64,000 nt of DNA from assembly GCF_002896875.1 (NCBI RefSeq), contig NZ_CP023278.1, positions 1,922,001 through 1,986,000 of the forward strand, read 5' to 3'. The notes beneath the pieces were generated by a model that had not been told where the DNA came from, did no database searches, and saw only the letters and a list, made by a program, of their open reading frames with translations. This DNA comes from Nostoc sp. CENA543. GTDB taxonomy: Bacteria; Cyanobacteriota; Cyanobacteriia; Cyanobacteriales; Nostocaceae. Each line of letters starts with the position of its first letter. The first letter of the stretch is position 1. The position numbers and the translations under genes are program-made. Below are positions 1-9,481 of the stretch, one piece after another.

Positions 1-55
1 ATTTTGAATTCTTTAGGCGCAAGCCTTTTCTTAGATTATTTTGCATTTTAATTTC

Positions 56-3000
56 ATGTCGTCAGGTTTTTCTCAACAATATTTAGCCCAACAACTCACC
101 CAGACCTTGGGTGAGTCGCTGTCAGAAAAGGAAATAACAGACTGCATCCAAAGATTAGAAATAATTGCACCGCCGATAGCTAAACAGTTTTGGCAAGCTG
201 GGACAGATGGGGCGGGAATATATATTATCCTTGGGGGAAAGGTGAGATTACTGGATAGTTCGTTGAACTTAATCACCACTCTCTCTACAGGCTCATCTTT
301 TGGTCAATTAACTTTATTTCCTGAACAAGAATTTAGTCCTTATGTGGCTAGGGCTTCTGTGAATTTAAAACTAGCTTACTTGCCACAATCAACTTTACAA
401 CCACTGATTAGTGAACATCTTAGCATTGGCGATCGCCTGAAAAAACAAGCCGAAACTTGGGATTTATTGGTTTTTTGTAGCCAAAATTCCCTATTACCAG
501 AAAACGGTTCTGTGGATGATGCTTTAAGAGCGTTATTTTTATTTGATCGTCATACTTTAGCTAGTGGTTCACTTCCTCCGTCACTTTTGCAAGATGTAAA
601 ACTATGGGTATTGCAGCGAGGAGAATTAACAGATGCACAAGGACACAAGTTTACCCCTGGAACAATTACCACATCTGGAAACGTAGGTAATTGGCAAGTT
701 ACACAATCAGCAGTTATCTATGCTCTCACAAATAACCATTGGCAAATAGCCCTAGAATATTGGCCGCAGTTAAGAGAATTTCCAGAATCTGGTGCTAGTA
801 TTGAAAGTAACCCCTCCCCATCCCCGGTTGTAGAAACGCGTTCTGTCGCGTCTCTACAACCCCCCCCTCAAAACAAACCCAAGTCCCGACGCACCTATTT
901 TCCCAGTCCCAAAGTGAAAGTCGGACATTGGTGGGGACGCATTACTCAACGCTATCCCTTATTTGAACAACAAAGTGCGGCGGACTGTGGCGCAGCCTGT
1001 TTAGTGATGATTAGCCGCTACTGGGGTAAAAATTTCAGTGTAAATCGCATCCGAGATTTAGCTAACGTCAGACGTAGCGGTGCATCCCTCAAAAGTTTAA
1101 CAGCCGCCGCCGAAGCCCTTGGTTTTACCACCCGTCCAGTCAAAGCTAGTTTGGATAAATTAGCACAACAAACCCTCCCTGCGATCGCCCACTGGGAAAA
1201 TAAGCACTACATCGTAGTTTACGCCATCACCAAAAAACACGTTATTGTCTGCGATCCCGCCATCGGACAACGCACCCTCAGCACTTCCGAATTCAAAACC
1301 GGTTGGACTGGTTACGCGTTGTTACTGCAACCTACTAGCCAACTCCAACAAGCGGAAGAAGCTAGTACCCCATTCTGGCAAATGTTTGAGTTAGTCAGAC
1401 CCCACTCACGGGTACTACTAGAGGTGTTTGCAGCTTCGGTGTTAATTCAGTTGTTGGGACTAATTACACCCTTATTTACCCAGTTATTGCTAGATAGAGT
1501 AATTGTCCAAGGTAGCACGCTCACATTAAACGCTGTCGGTTTAGGTTTGGTGATTTTTGGCTTATTTCGCGTCGTCGTCAATGGACTCAGACAATATTTA
1601 CTAGACCATACAGCCAACCGTATTAGTGTATCTCTACTGGTAGGTTTTATTAAACATACCTTCCGTTTACCGTTAGCGTTTTTTGAATCGCGTTATGTCG
1701 GCGATATCGTCTCCCGCGTCCAAGAAAACCAAAAAATCCAGCGTTTTTTGACTGGGGAAGCCCTATCAATCATCTTGGATTTACTGACGGTGTTTGTTTA
1801 CGTGGGGCTAATGTTTTGGTACAGTGCGGCAATGGCATTATTCAGTTTAGCCATTGTCCCACCATTCGTATTATTAGCAGTTGTCGCCACACCATTTTTG
1901 CGCCGCATCAGCCGAGAAGTTTTCAGTGCTACCGCCAACGAGAACAGTTACTTAATTCAATCCTTGACGGGGATTCGTTCAATTCGTTCAATGGCCATTG
2001 AACAGACGGTGCGCTGGCGTTGGGAAGAATTGCTCAATCATGTGATTAAAAAAACCTTTGCTGGGCAGATTATCAGTAATCAATTGCAGATTTTTAGTTC
2101 TGGGATTGAAACTGTCGTCACAACCGGCTTACTGTGGTTAGGGGCGTGGTTGGTAATTCAAAATCAACTGACCATCGGTCAGTTAGTAGCTTTTAATATG
2201 TTGTTGGGTAACATTATTCGACCCTTTCAACGCCTAGTAGTGTTGTGGAATCAGTTACAAGAAGTGACGATTTCCACCGAACGTATCAACGATGTTTTGC
2301 AAGCCGAACCCGAAGAAGATTTACACCACCATCCCCGGCAAATTTTACCCAGACTACGGGGTCATATCCGGTTTGAAAATGTCACATTTCGCTACCATCC
2401 AGAGAGCGATATTAATGTCTTAGAAAATCTCACCTTTGAAATCCAACCAGAACAAACCGTGGCCGTAGTCGGGCGCAGTGGTTCAGGGAAAACCACATTA
2501 TTTAAACTCTTATTGGGTCTATACCTACCGACAGATGGCAAAATTTTAATTGATGGCCACGATGTGACTAGTATAGCCCTGCGATCGCTCCGTTCTCAAA
2601 TCGGTGTAGTAGACCAAGACACCTTTTTATTTGGCGGTACAATCCGCGAAAATATCAGCGTTGCCCACCCTGAAGCCAGTTTAGAACAAGTGATGACGGC
2701 GGCGCGATTAGCTGGGGCTGACGATTTCATTCAAAGATTGCCAATGGGTTACGAAGCCGAAATTGGTGAAGGTGGCGGAATGTTATCTGGCGGACAACGC
2801 CAACGCCTAGCCATAGCCCGTGCTTTAGTAGGCGATCCTAGACTATTGCTGTTAGATGAAGCCACCAGCCATCTCGATTCCGAATCCGAACGCCTGATTC
2901 AAAACAACCTCAAAACCATTCTTCAAGGACGCACCAGCATCATTATTGCCCACCGCCTGTCCACCGTGCGTCACGCAGACTTAATTCTAGTTTTAGATCG

Positions 3001-3097
3001 TGGTTTACTAGTCGAAAGCGGTACTCACGATCAACTAATCACACGAAAAGGCCATTACTTTTACCTAAATCAACAACAACTGGCAACTAATTTGTAA
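56..3097 (+). CDS. C39 peptidase-ABC exporter with N-terminal cyclic-nucleotide-binding-like domain
   Basis: This is an inner-membrane exporter that would cleave a leader peptide and pump out a peptide or protein substrate (type I secretion or bacteriocin style). An N-terminal CNB-like beta-roll lies at about residues 20-135. A C39 peptidase domain follows at about 300-430, with catalytic candidates Cys311 (in DCGAAC), His384 and Asp400. The membrane domain spans about 450-735. The ATPase has Walker A Lys812 (GRSGSGKTT), the signature LSGGQRQ, Walker B LLLLDEATSHLD and an H-loop IIIAHRLST. All catalytic motifs are present. I chose ATG at 56; an in-frame TTG at 41 is possible. The length (1013 aa) and layout resemble the HetC-like exporters of heterocystous cyanobacteria, but the neighbours here are HlyD and a PPIase, so I do not call it hetC. 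A palindromic repeat is embedded in the linker at 828-859. Confidence 0.93.
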   Translation: MSSGFSQQYLAQQLTQTLGESLSEKEITDCIQRLEIIAPPIAKQFWQAGTDGAGIYIILGGKVRLLDSSLNLITTLSTGSSFGQLTLFPEQEFSPYVARASVNLKLAYLPQSTLQPLISEHLSIGDRLKKQAETWDLLVFCSQNSLLPENGSVDDALRALFLFDRHTLASGSLPPSLLQDVKLWVLQRGELTDAQGHKFTPGTITTSGNVGNWQVTQSAVIYALTNNHWQIALEYWPQLREFPESGASIESNPSPSPVVETRSVASLQPPPQNKPKSRRTYFPSPKVKVGHWWGRITQRYPLFEQQSAADCGAACLVMISRYWGKNFSVNRIRDLANVRRSGASLKSLTAAAEALGFTTRPVKASLDKLAQQTLPAIAHWENKHYIVVYAITKKHVIVCDPAIGQRTLSTSEFKTGWTGYALLLQPTSQLQQAEEASTPFWQMFELVRPHSRVLLEVFAASVLIQLLGLITPLFTQLLLDRVIVQGSTLTLNAVGLGLVIFGLFRVVVNGLRQYLLDHTANRISVSLLVGFIKHTFRLPLAFFESRYVGDIVSRVQENQKIQRFLTGEALSIILDLLTVFVYVGLMFWYSAAMALFSLAIVPPFVLLAVVATPFLRRISREVFSATANENSYLIQSLTGIRSIRSMAIEQTVRWRWEELLNHVIKKTFAGQIISNQLQIFSSGIETVVTTGLLWLGAWLVIQNQLTIGQLVAFNMLLGNIIRPFQRLVVLWNQLQEVTISTERINDVLQAEPEEDLHHHPRQILPRLRGHIRFENVTFRYHPESDINVLENLTFEIQPEQTVAVVGRSGSGKTTLFKLLLGLYLPTDGKILIDGHDVTSIALRSLRSQIGVVDQDTFLFGGTIRENISVAHPEASLEQVMTAARLAGADDFIQRLPMGYEAEIGEGGGMLSGGQRQRLAIARALVGDPRLLLLDEATSHLDSESERLIQNNLKTILQGRTSIIIAHRLSTVRHADLILVLDRGLLVESGTHDQLITRKGHYFYLNQQQLATNL
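828..859. repeat. palindromic repeat inside the exporter gene
   Basis: Two 13-base arms with one mismatch (starting TTGTAGAAACGCG) flank a six-base loop. The repeat is read through in frame in the low-complexity linker between the CNB-like and C39 domains. A related GACGCG hairpin is intergenic at 57700-57721. Confidence 0.7.
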
Positions 3098-3157
3098 CTA
3101 GTTAGTTGCCTTGGGTATCACTGGGAAATCTGCAAAAAATGGGCATCGGTTATTGGG

Positions 3158-3231
3158 TATGGGGCATGGGGCATGGGGCATCGGGAAAGATTTTTCCGAT
3201 TCCCAATTCCCGATTCCCAATTCCCAATTCT
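3158..3231. repeat. STRR-type heptanucleotide runs between exporter and HlyD genes
   Basis: Three tandem GGGGCAT units are followed, after a short hairpin, by repeated (A/G)ATTCCC units. The spacer before the HlyD gene consists largely of this material. Short spurious reading frames on both strands here come from the repeat. Confidence 0.8.
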
Positions 3232-3257
3232 CAGCCTCCACTCCCTCAAAGTAATTT

Positions 3258-4787
3258 ATGCCACACATATCCCACAACTCATCATCCGTAGTAGTCACAC
3301 CACAGGCGGATGAACTGCATTATGTCTTCAATGAGCAAACATCAGATATCAACGAGACTAATGATTGGTTTTACGGTACTGAGGAATTACTCGATGCTGT
3401 ACCCAAGCGTTGGACTCGTTCCATGCTGTATCTCTTAATTAGCTTTGCGGTGATTGTTCTACCTTGGGCTTCTCTGAGTAAAGTTGATGAAACCGGCACA
3501 GCCAGAGGACGTTTAGAACCCAAAGGCGCAACCCAAAAATTAGGTATCGTCGTCCCTGGGAGAGTGAAAACTGTCAATGTGGCAGAAGGGGCGACAGTAA
3601 AAGCTGGGCAAGTTTTATTAGAATTAGATGCTGATGTTTTACAAAAAGAACTTGAACAAGCTGAAACCCAATTAGAAGGATTCACTAATCGCCAAGCACA
3701 GCAGGAATTACTCAAAAATCAACTAATGCTAGCCATTAATATCCAAGAACAGCAAAATCAAGCCCAAGCTTTGGAGAAAATGGCACAGGTGAATCAAGCC
3801 CAACAGAATTTAGATGCTAAACAAAGTACCTATAATTTACAAAAACTGGAAAAACAAGCTCTAGTAGAACAAGCTAGACAAAGAATTCAATCCACTCAAA
3901 TTATTCAGCAGTTAGCACAAAGGCGTTTGCGGCGAGATTTAGGAGAAGTGGGACGCTATCGCCATTTGTTAAGCCAAGGTGCAATTCCCCAAATTAAAAT
4001 TGTGGAATTAGAAAACTCTGCTGAAGATAGTCAACGCTCTTTGCTGCAAGCTGATGCAGAGATAATGCAAGCACAGTTGCGTTTGAGAGAAGAACAGAGT
4101 CGTTATCAAGCCACCATTAGTCAAATTCAAGCCGAAATTGGCCAAGCACAACTGCGTCTGCAAGAACAACTCAGTAGTTATCAAAGCGTTGTCCAAGCTG
4201 GTAAATTAGCAGTATTAAAAAGCCAAGAACAGCTAAAAGATTTGCAAGGACAAATTACTAACTTGCAATCAGACATTGCCCAAAGTAAGAGTAAAATTGC
4301 ATCCTTAAAACTACAACTACAACAAAGAGTAGTGCGATCGCCCATTGATGGCACAATTTTTGACCTACCCATAGATAAACCAGGCCCCGTAGTTGAGTCA
4401 GGCCAGATAGTTGCCCAAATCGCACCCCAAAATACACCTTTAATCCTGAAAGCGCAAATGCCCAGTCAACAAAGCGGTTTCTTGAAGGTAGGAATGCCAG
4501 TTAAAATCAAGTTTGATGCCTATCCCTTCCAAGATTACGGCATCATTCAAGGGCGCGTCAGTTGGATTTCTCCCGACTCCAAAATTCAAACCACCAGCCA
4601 AGGTAATACAGAAACCTACGAAATGGATATCACCATCGACCAACCCTATATCCAAGCTGGTAACAAACGTATCTTCCTCACTCCAGGACAAACAGCCTCA
4701 GCCGAAGTCATTATCCGTCAACGTCGGGTAATAGATTTTGTCTTAGATCCTTTCAAGAAGTTGCAAAAAGGCGGTTTGGAACTTTAG
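3258..4787 (+). CDS. HlyD-family membrane fusion (adaptor) protein
   Basis: This is the periplasmic adaptor expected to link the upstream C39-ABC exporter to an outer-membrane channel. The 509-aa protein has a short cytoplasmic N-terminus, one membrane segment at about residues 54-74 (LYLLISFAVIVLPWASL), and a first half of a split lipoyl domain at about 90-120 (GRVKTVNVAEGATVKAGQ). A long Gln/Leu-rich coiled-coil hairpin covers about 125-370, the second lipoyl half follows (VRSPIDGTIFDLPID), and a beta-barrel region ends the protein. The order and length fit HlyD/EmrA-type adaptors. It lies 160 bp downstream of the exporter in the same direction, so co-transcription is likely. No TolC homologue is in the window. 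Confidence 0.93.
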   Translation: MPHISHNSSSVVVTPQADELHYVFNEQTSDINETNDWFYGTEELLDAVPKRWTRSMLYLLISFAVIVLPWASLSKVDETGTARGRLEPKGATQKLGIVVPGRVKTVNVAEGATVKAGQVLLELDADVLQKELEQAETQLEGFTNRQAQQELLKNQLMLAINIQEQQNQAQALEKMAQVNQAQQNLDAKQSTYNLQKLEKQALVEQARQRIQSTQIIQQLAQRRLRRDLGEVGRYRHLLSQGAIPQIKIVELENSAEDSQRSLLQADAEIMQAQLRLREEQSRYQATISQIQAEIGQAQLRLQEQLSSYQSVVQAGKLAVLKSQEQLKDLQGQITNLQSDIAQSKSKIASLKLQLQQRVVRSPIDGTIFDLPIDKPGPVVESGQIVAQIAPQNTPLILKAQMPSQQSGFLKVGMPVKIKFDAYPFQDYGIIQGRVSWISPDSKIQTTSQGNTETYEMDITIDQPYIQAGNKRIFLTPGQTASAEVIIRQRRVIDFVLDPFKKLQKGGLEL

Positions 4788-4925
4788 GGGATTGGGAATG
4801 GGGAATCGGGAATCGGGAATCGGGAATCGGGAATTGGGAATCGGGGACAAGGTGGACAAGGAAGACAAGGAATATTTTACCTCAATTCCCCATGCCCTAT
4901 GCCCCATGCCCCATGCCCCATTTCC
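4786..4925. repeat. STRR-type repeats between HlyD and PPIase genes
   Basis: Tandem GGGAATC/GGGAATT units are followed by ACAAGG(T/A)(G/A)G units and then CCCATGC(C) units. The run starts at the HlyD stop codon and ends about 45 bases before the PPIase start. The same unit families recur at 9364, 54690 and 60916. Confidence 0.8.
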
Positions 4926-4967
4926 CAATCAATAATCACCACCAATAATTATCAGGGAGAATGTATC

Positions 4968-5705
4968 ATGTCGAAGCTGATCAAGTTATCTGTTGCAGAT
5001 ATTGTTTATCATCTGAAATTATCTTGTCAAATTCCGAATTTTTTAGAAGCGATCGCTACTGCCAGAATTATTACGGAGGCTGCTGCCCAAGCGGGGATTG
5101 AAGTTTCTATAGAAGAGTTACAACAAGCTGCTGATGGTCTGCGTTTTACTTACCAATTATTCAAGGCAGAAGATACTTGGAATTGGCTGAATAAACATTA
5201 TCTTTCTTTAGATGACTTTGAAGATATGGCGAAAACTAATTTACTCTCTGCTAAATTAGCTAATCATTTATTTGCTGATAAGATTGAACCTTTTTTTTAT
5301 GCTCATAAAATTGATTATGCTGGGGCTGTAACTTATGAAGTTATCTTAGATGATGAAGATTTAGCTTTAGAGTTATTTTATGCTTTAAAAGAAGGTGAAA
5401 TTAGCTTTCAAGAAATTGCTCGTCAATACATCCAAAGCCCAGAGATTCGGCGTGCAGGTGGATATCAAGGAATTCGTTATCGGCGAGATTTTCGCCCAGA
5501 AATTGCGGCGGCGGTTTTTGCTGCTACTCCTCCCCAAGTTCTCAAACCCATCATTACACCCCAAGGTGTACATATCATTGCTGTCGAGGAAATTATTACT
5601 CCCACATTAGATGAACAGCGACGGTTGCAAATTACTAGAGAGTTATTCTCAGTTTGGTTAGCAGAGCAAATCAATAGCGTCGAAGTTGTCGCTGAATTGA
5701 ACTGA
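4968..5705 (+). CDS. PpiC/parvulin-type peptidylprolyl isomerase
   Basis: This protein is predicted to catalyse cis-trans isomerisation of prolyl bonds. A helical SurA-like N-terminal region (about residues 1-115) precedes a parvulin domain at about 120-230, with EISFQEIARQYIQSP, an AGGYQGIRYRRDF segment and a TPQGVHIIAVEEI end. I chose ATG at 4968 because AGGGAGA lies eight bases upstream. A longer in-frame version from 4899 would translate repeat DNA. There is no signal peptide, so it should act in the cytosol, unlike SurA or PrsA. As third gene of the operon it may hold the exporter's substrate or help it fold before export; this role is inferred from position only. Confidence 0.87.
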   Translation: MSKLIKLSVADIVYHLKLSCQIPNFLEAIATARIITEAAAQAGIEVSIEELQQAADGLRFTYQLFKAEDTWNWLNKHYLSLDDFEDMAKTNLLSAKLANHLFADKIEPFFYAHKIDYAGAVTYEVILDDEDLALELFYALKEGEISFQEIARQYIQSPEIRRAGGYQGIRYRRDFRPEIAAAVFAATPPQVLKPIITPQGVHIIAVEEIITPTLDEQRRLQITRELFSVWLAEQINSVEVVAELN

Positions 5706-6199
5706 AGGATTGAAGTTCAATGAGTAGGGGCTGGTTGATCAAGATCCTCATTAATAAGTAGTCGGACAAAATTAAATTCACTCGTTGAGAGAGGGAACAG
5801 GGAACAGAAAAATCAGTTGTGTAATTAATTCTGTCTCATTACTTATATTGATAATGTTTGTAAACCCGCAAGGGTTAACTTTTGGTCGTTTCCGTAGGTT
5901 AGGGACTTCCAGAAAATAAATTATCCAATTTCCGAGAGAGAATATTTTTATTTTCCCCCTGCTCCCTGCTCCCTGCCCCCCTGCTCCCTGCCCCCCTGCT
6001 CACCACAGTAATTGTATATTTTTTTATTTGGAAGTCCCTTAAAGCTTGGTTATCACTCATTTTTGCTGATGACATAACAGATTTGCTCAAAATCGTCATC
6101 ACTACTAAGTTATATTTTCCATTGTGATCTGTAATCAAAGAAACAAGTGTGAGTGAATGTGGGAACACTAAATAAAAGTGTTTAATATACTCTGCAATT
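5706..6199. other. intergenic spacer with CCCTGCTC repeats
   Basis: No gene is seen in these 494 bases. Positions 5953-6000 hold a CCCTGCTC/CCCTGCCC tandem run. The rest is AT-rich and presumably contains the promoter of the downstream kinase, but no convincing -35/-10 pair could be singled out. Confidence 0.6.
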
Positions 6200-9100
6200 A
6201 TGACCATCAACGATTATGAAACTGACCACCAATCAAACCAGCAAGACTGTTGTCAACAGTTAGAGCTAGTAACGCAGTACCAGAAAATTCTGGCGAGAAT
6301 TTTAGCAAAAATTCGGGCATCTGTGGGCTTAGAATCTCTCTGTTCGACTTCTTGTCAAGATATTGGTCGGCAATTGAAAATTGAGCGCATCGCCATCTAT
6401 CGCTTTAATGCTGATTGGAGTGGTAGTTTCATCAATCGTTTTGGTTTTGCAGAATCTCCGTGGAATACAATGACTGCTTTTGGCCAGGACTTAGTTTGGC
6501 AAGATTCCCATCTGCAAGAAACTCAAGGGGGACGCTATCGGAAGAATGAACCATTTGCTGTGGCTGATATTTACAGTGCAGGTCACGCCCGTTGTCATAT
6601 TGAAGTATTAGAACAGTTTCAGATTCGAGCATATGCGATCGCACCGATTTTTGTGGGTGCTAAACTTTGGGGTTTACTCGCTGCCTATCAACATTCTGCC
6701 TCTAGACAATGGTATCCCCATGAAGTGGAATTCTTAGCGCAGGCGGCCAGTCATTTGGGTGTGGGGATGCAGCAAGCAGAAATACTGGAAGAAACCAAAC
6801 AACGCACCACTGAATTACAAAATGCGATCGCCCGTCAACGGACTTTAGCAGAAGTTGTTAGCAATATTCGCTCCTCTGTAGATACGGGAATTATTCTCAA
6901 CACGGCTTGTCAAGAACTGTGTAAACTACTGAAGCTAGAACGAGCCGCAGTCTATCGTTTTCATCCCGACTGGAGTGGTGAATTTGTCAGTCAATTTGGG
7001 ATAGTAGAACCCCTATGGGACAGAATCCAACCCTTTGGCAAAAATATGGTTTGGGAAGATAGCCATCTCAAAGAAACCCAAGGGGGACGCTACCGCAATA
7101 ACGAAAGTTTTGCTGTCAATGATATTTATCAAGCTGGACATTCGCGCTGTCACATTGACATTCTAGAGCAATTTAAAATTCGGGCTTATGTCTTAGCACC
7201 CATCTTCACCGGCGCAAAACTCTGGGGATTAATCGCCGCCTATCAACATTCTGGCCCCCGCCAATGGGCAAATTACGAAATTGAGTTTTTAGGACAGGTA
7301 GGGGCGCAATTAGGCGTGGCGATTCAGCAAGCCGAGAACTTTGCACAGTCCAAACAACAAGCGATCGCCCTCCAAGATGCGATCGCTCGTCAACGCGCCC
7401 TGACGGAAGTAGTGGGCAAAATCCGCTCTTCCCTAGATATTGATTTGATTTTGAAAACCACTTGTCAAGAAGTCTGTAAACTACTAAAAGTTGAGCGTGT
7501 CGCCGTTTATCGCTTTAATCCCGACTGGAGTGGCGAATTTGTCAGTAATTTTGGCATGGTAGAAGCCCAGTGGGATAGTATCAATCCCTTTGGTAAAAAT
7601 CTAGTTTGGGAAGACACCCACCTACAAGAAACTAAAGGCGGACGTTACCGCAACAATGAAAATTTCGCAGTTAACGACATCTACCAAGTCGGACACTCGC
7701 GTTGTCACCTAGATATCTTAGAACAGTTCAAGATTCGCGCCTATGTATTAAATCCGATTTTCGTCGGTCGTCATCTCTGGGGATTGCTAGCTGTCTATCA
7801 ACATTCTGCCCCCCGTCAGTGGGATCATGTGGAAGTGGAATTTTTAGGACAGGTGGCTAGTCAACTAGGAGTAGCACTGCAAAGTTCCCAAATGGTGACG
7901 CAAATTCAAACTCGTGTGGATGAACTGCATCAATCAGCAGAACAACGCCGCATTTTATTTGATTTAGTCGTCAAAATCCGCGAATCTTTGGATTTAGACA
8001 CCATCTTCAAAAGCATGGTTCAAGAAATTAGGCGATCGCTGGCAGCAGATCGAGTGGGAATCTTCCGTTTTGATCCCCATGTCGGTTTTTGCAGTGGTGA
8101 ATTCATCGCCGAAGATGTAGTACCTAAGTTTAATTCTGCCCTTGCAGTCAAGGTGCAAGACTACTGTTTTGGCGATCAGTTCGCACCCCAATATCGTCAA
8201 GGGGAAGTGCAAGTGATCTCTGATGTCAACAGTGTCGGGACAAAAGTACCCCATTTAGATATCATTGAAAAATTCCAAGTCAAAGCCCAGATTGTCGTCC
8301 CCTTAAAAGAAGGTGATGAACTTTGGGGATTGTTGTGTATTCATCAATGCACCCATGCCCGTCAGTGGGACGATAGTGAATTAGAATTTGTCACCCAAGT
8401 AGCGGCTCAAATGAGCGTTGCATTGCGTCAAGCTAACTTGTTTCAACAATCTAGTTTACTCGGTCAAACCCGTGAAGAAGCCAATCAACTAGCGCAGACT
8501 TTAAAAGAACTACGCAAAGCTCAAATGCAAATTGTTCATGCTGAAAAAATGGCTAGCTTGGGACAACTAGTAGCTGGAGTGGCTCATGAAATTAATAATC
8601 CCATCAATTTTATCCACGGTAACTTAGAACACGCCAACCAATACACCCAAGATTTACTGCACTGTGTAGAACTTTATCAACGTTATCACCCCCATGCTGC
8701 ACCAGAGATTCTAGAGTTTCTCAAGCAAGCCGAAATAGAGTTTTTATTTGACGACTTACCAAAATTATTCCAGTCAATGAAGGTAGGTACTGAGCGAGTT
8801 TGTGAAATTGTCACCTCATTGCGAAACTTTTCCCGCCTAGATGAAGCTGACTTTAAAGTCGCCAATATTCACGAAGGCATTGATAGCACATTAATGATTT
8901 TGCAACACCGTTTAAAGTCCTCATCCGATAATCTTGTAATTCATGTCATCAAAGATTATGACAATCTGCCCCAGATAGAATGCTATCCTGGTCAGCTCAA
9001 CCAAGTGTTTATGAATCTTTTATCTAATGCCATTGATGCCCTAGAAGAACGTCATACCCAAGGAAAACCAGAAGCGATCGCAGCTTATCCCAGCGAAATC

Positions 9101-9364
9101 CGTATTTCTACTTCCCGCGTCAATCAAGACTGGATCAGTATTCGGATTGCAGATAATGGACACGGCATGGATGAAAAGGTGCTGTCTCGCTTGTTCGATC
9201 CATTTTTTACTACTAAAGTCGTCGGTAAAGGTACAGGATTAGGACTCTCTATCAGCTATCAAATTGTCACAGATAAACACAAAGGCAAGATATACTGTCA
9301 ATCTGAACTAGGTAAAGGTACAGAATTTGTTGTTGAGTTACCAATTCATCAGGTAGCAGCTTAG
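6200..9364 (+). CDS. multi-GAF histidine kinase with three cyanobacteriochrome-like GAF domains
   Basis: This is a soluble sensor histidine kinase of 1054 aa with no membrane segments. Four GAF domains precede a HisKA dimerisation helix (phospho-acceptor His796 in AHEINNP) and an HATPase domain (N box NLLSNAIDAL, DNGHGM, GKGTGLGLSI). GAF1-3 carry a Cys-His pair at Cys132, Cys317 and Cys502, each within a (R/S)RCH..LEQF.IRAY-like segment, followed by LWGL(L/I)A(A/V)YQ. This matches the bilin-anchoring pattern of red/green-type cyanobacteriochromes. GAF4 has Pro684 in place of the cysteine. The cysteines lie exactly 185 residues apart, so the module was tandemly duplicated. Light sensing is an inference; no receiver-domain partner is adjacent. 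Confidence 0.92.
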   Translation: MTINDYETDHQSNQQDCCQQLELVTQYQKILARILAKIRASVGLESLCSTSCQDIGRQLKIERIAIYRFNADWSGSFINRFGFAESPWNTMTAFGQDLVWQDSHLQETQGGRYRKNEPFAVADIYSAGHARCHIEVLEQFQIRAYAIAPIFVGAKLWGLLAAYQHSASRQWYPHEVEFLAQAASHLGVGMQQAEILEETKQRTTELQNAIARQRTLAEVVSNIRSSVDTGIILNTACQELCKLLKLERAAVYRFHPDWSGEFVSQFGIVEPLWDRIQPFGKNMVWEDSHLKETQGGRYRNNESFAVNDIYQAGHSRCHIDILEQFKIRAYVLAPIFTGAKLWGLIAAYQHSGPRQWANYEIEFLGQVGAQLGVAIQQAENFAQSKQQAIALQDAIARQRALTEVVGKIRSSLDIDLILKTTCQEVCKLLKVERVAVYRFNPDWSGEFVSNFGMVEAQWDSINPFGKNLVWEDTHLQETKGGRYRNNENFAVNDIYQVGHSRCHLDILEQFKIRAYVLNPIFVGRHLWGLLAVYQHSAPRQWDHVEVEFLGQVASQLGVALQSSQMVTQIQTRVDELHQSAEQRRILFDLVVKIRESLDLDTIFKSMVQEIRRSLAADRVGIFRFDPHVGFCSGEFIAEDVVPKFNSALAVKVQDYCFGDQFAPQYRQGEVQVISDVNSVGTKVPHLDIIEKFQVKAQIVVPLKEGDELWGLLCIHQCTHARQWDDSELEFVTQVAAQMSVALRQANLFQQSSLLGQTREEANQLAQTLKELRKAQMQIVHAEKMASLGQLVAGVAHEINNPINFIHGNLEHANQYTQDLLHCVELYQRYHPHAAPEILEFLKQAEIEFLFDDLPKLFQSMKVGTERVCEIVTSLRNFSRLDEADFKVANIHEGIDSTLMILQHRLKSSSDNLVIHVIKDYDNLPQIECYPGQLNQVFMNLLSNAIDALEERHTQGKPEAIAAYPSEIRISTSRVNQDWISIRIADNGHGMDEKVLSRLFDPFFTTKVVGKGTGLGLSISYQIVTDKHKGKIYCQSELGKGTEFVVELPIHQVAA

Positions 9365-9478
9365 GATTGGGGATTGGGGACTGGGAATTGGGAATTGGGA
9401 ATCGGGAATTGGGAATGGGAGACAAGGTAGATTTTACTTTAATGCCCCATGCCCCATTCCCTATGCCCCATTCCCATA
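9364..9478. repeat. STRR-type repeats between kinase and RNase Z genes
   Basis: GGGATTG/GGGAATT units (9364-9420) are followed by CCCCATGC/CCCATTCC units (9440-9478). The run fills the space between the two convergent genes and is the same family as at 4786. Confidence 0.75.
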
Positions 9479-9481
9479 TCT

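Noticed and set aside
56-3097. Assignment of the exporter as hetC
   Set aside because: Domain layout is similar but the operon partners (HlyD, PPIase) differ and no HetP-like gene is adjacent.
3098-3298. Short reading frames on both strands between the exporter and HlyD genes
   Set aside because: They are translations of tandem heptanucleotide repeats with no ribosome site or family.
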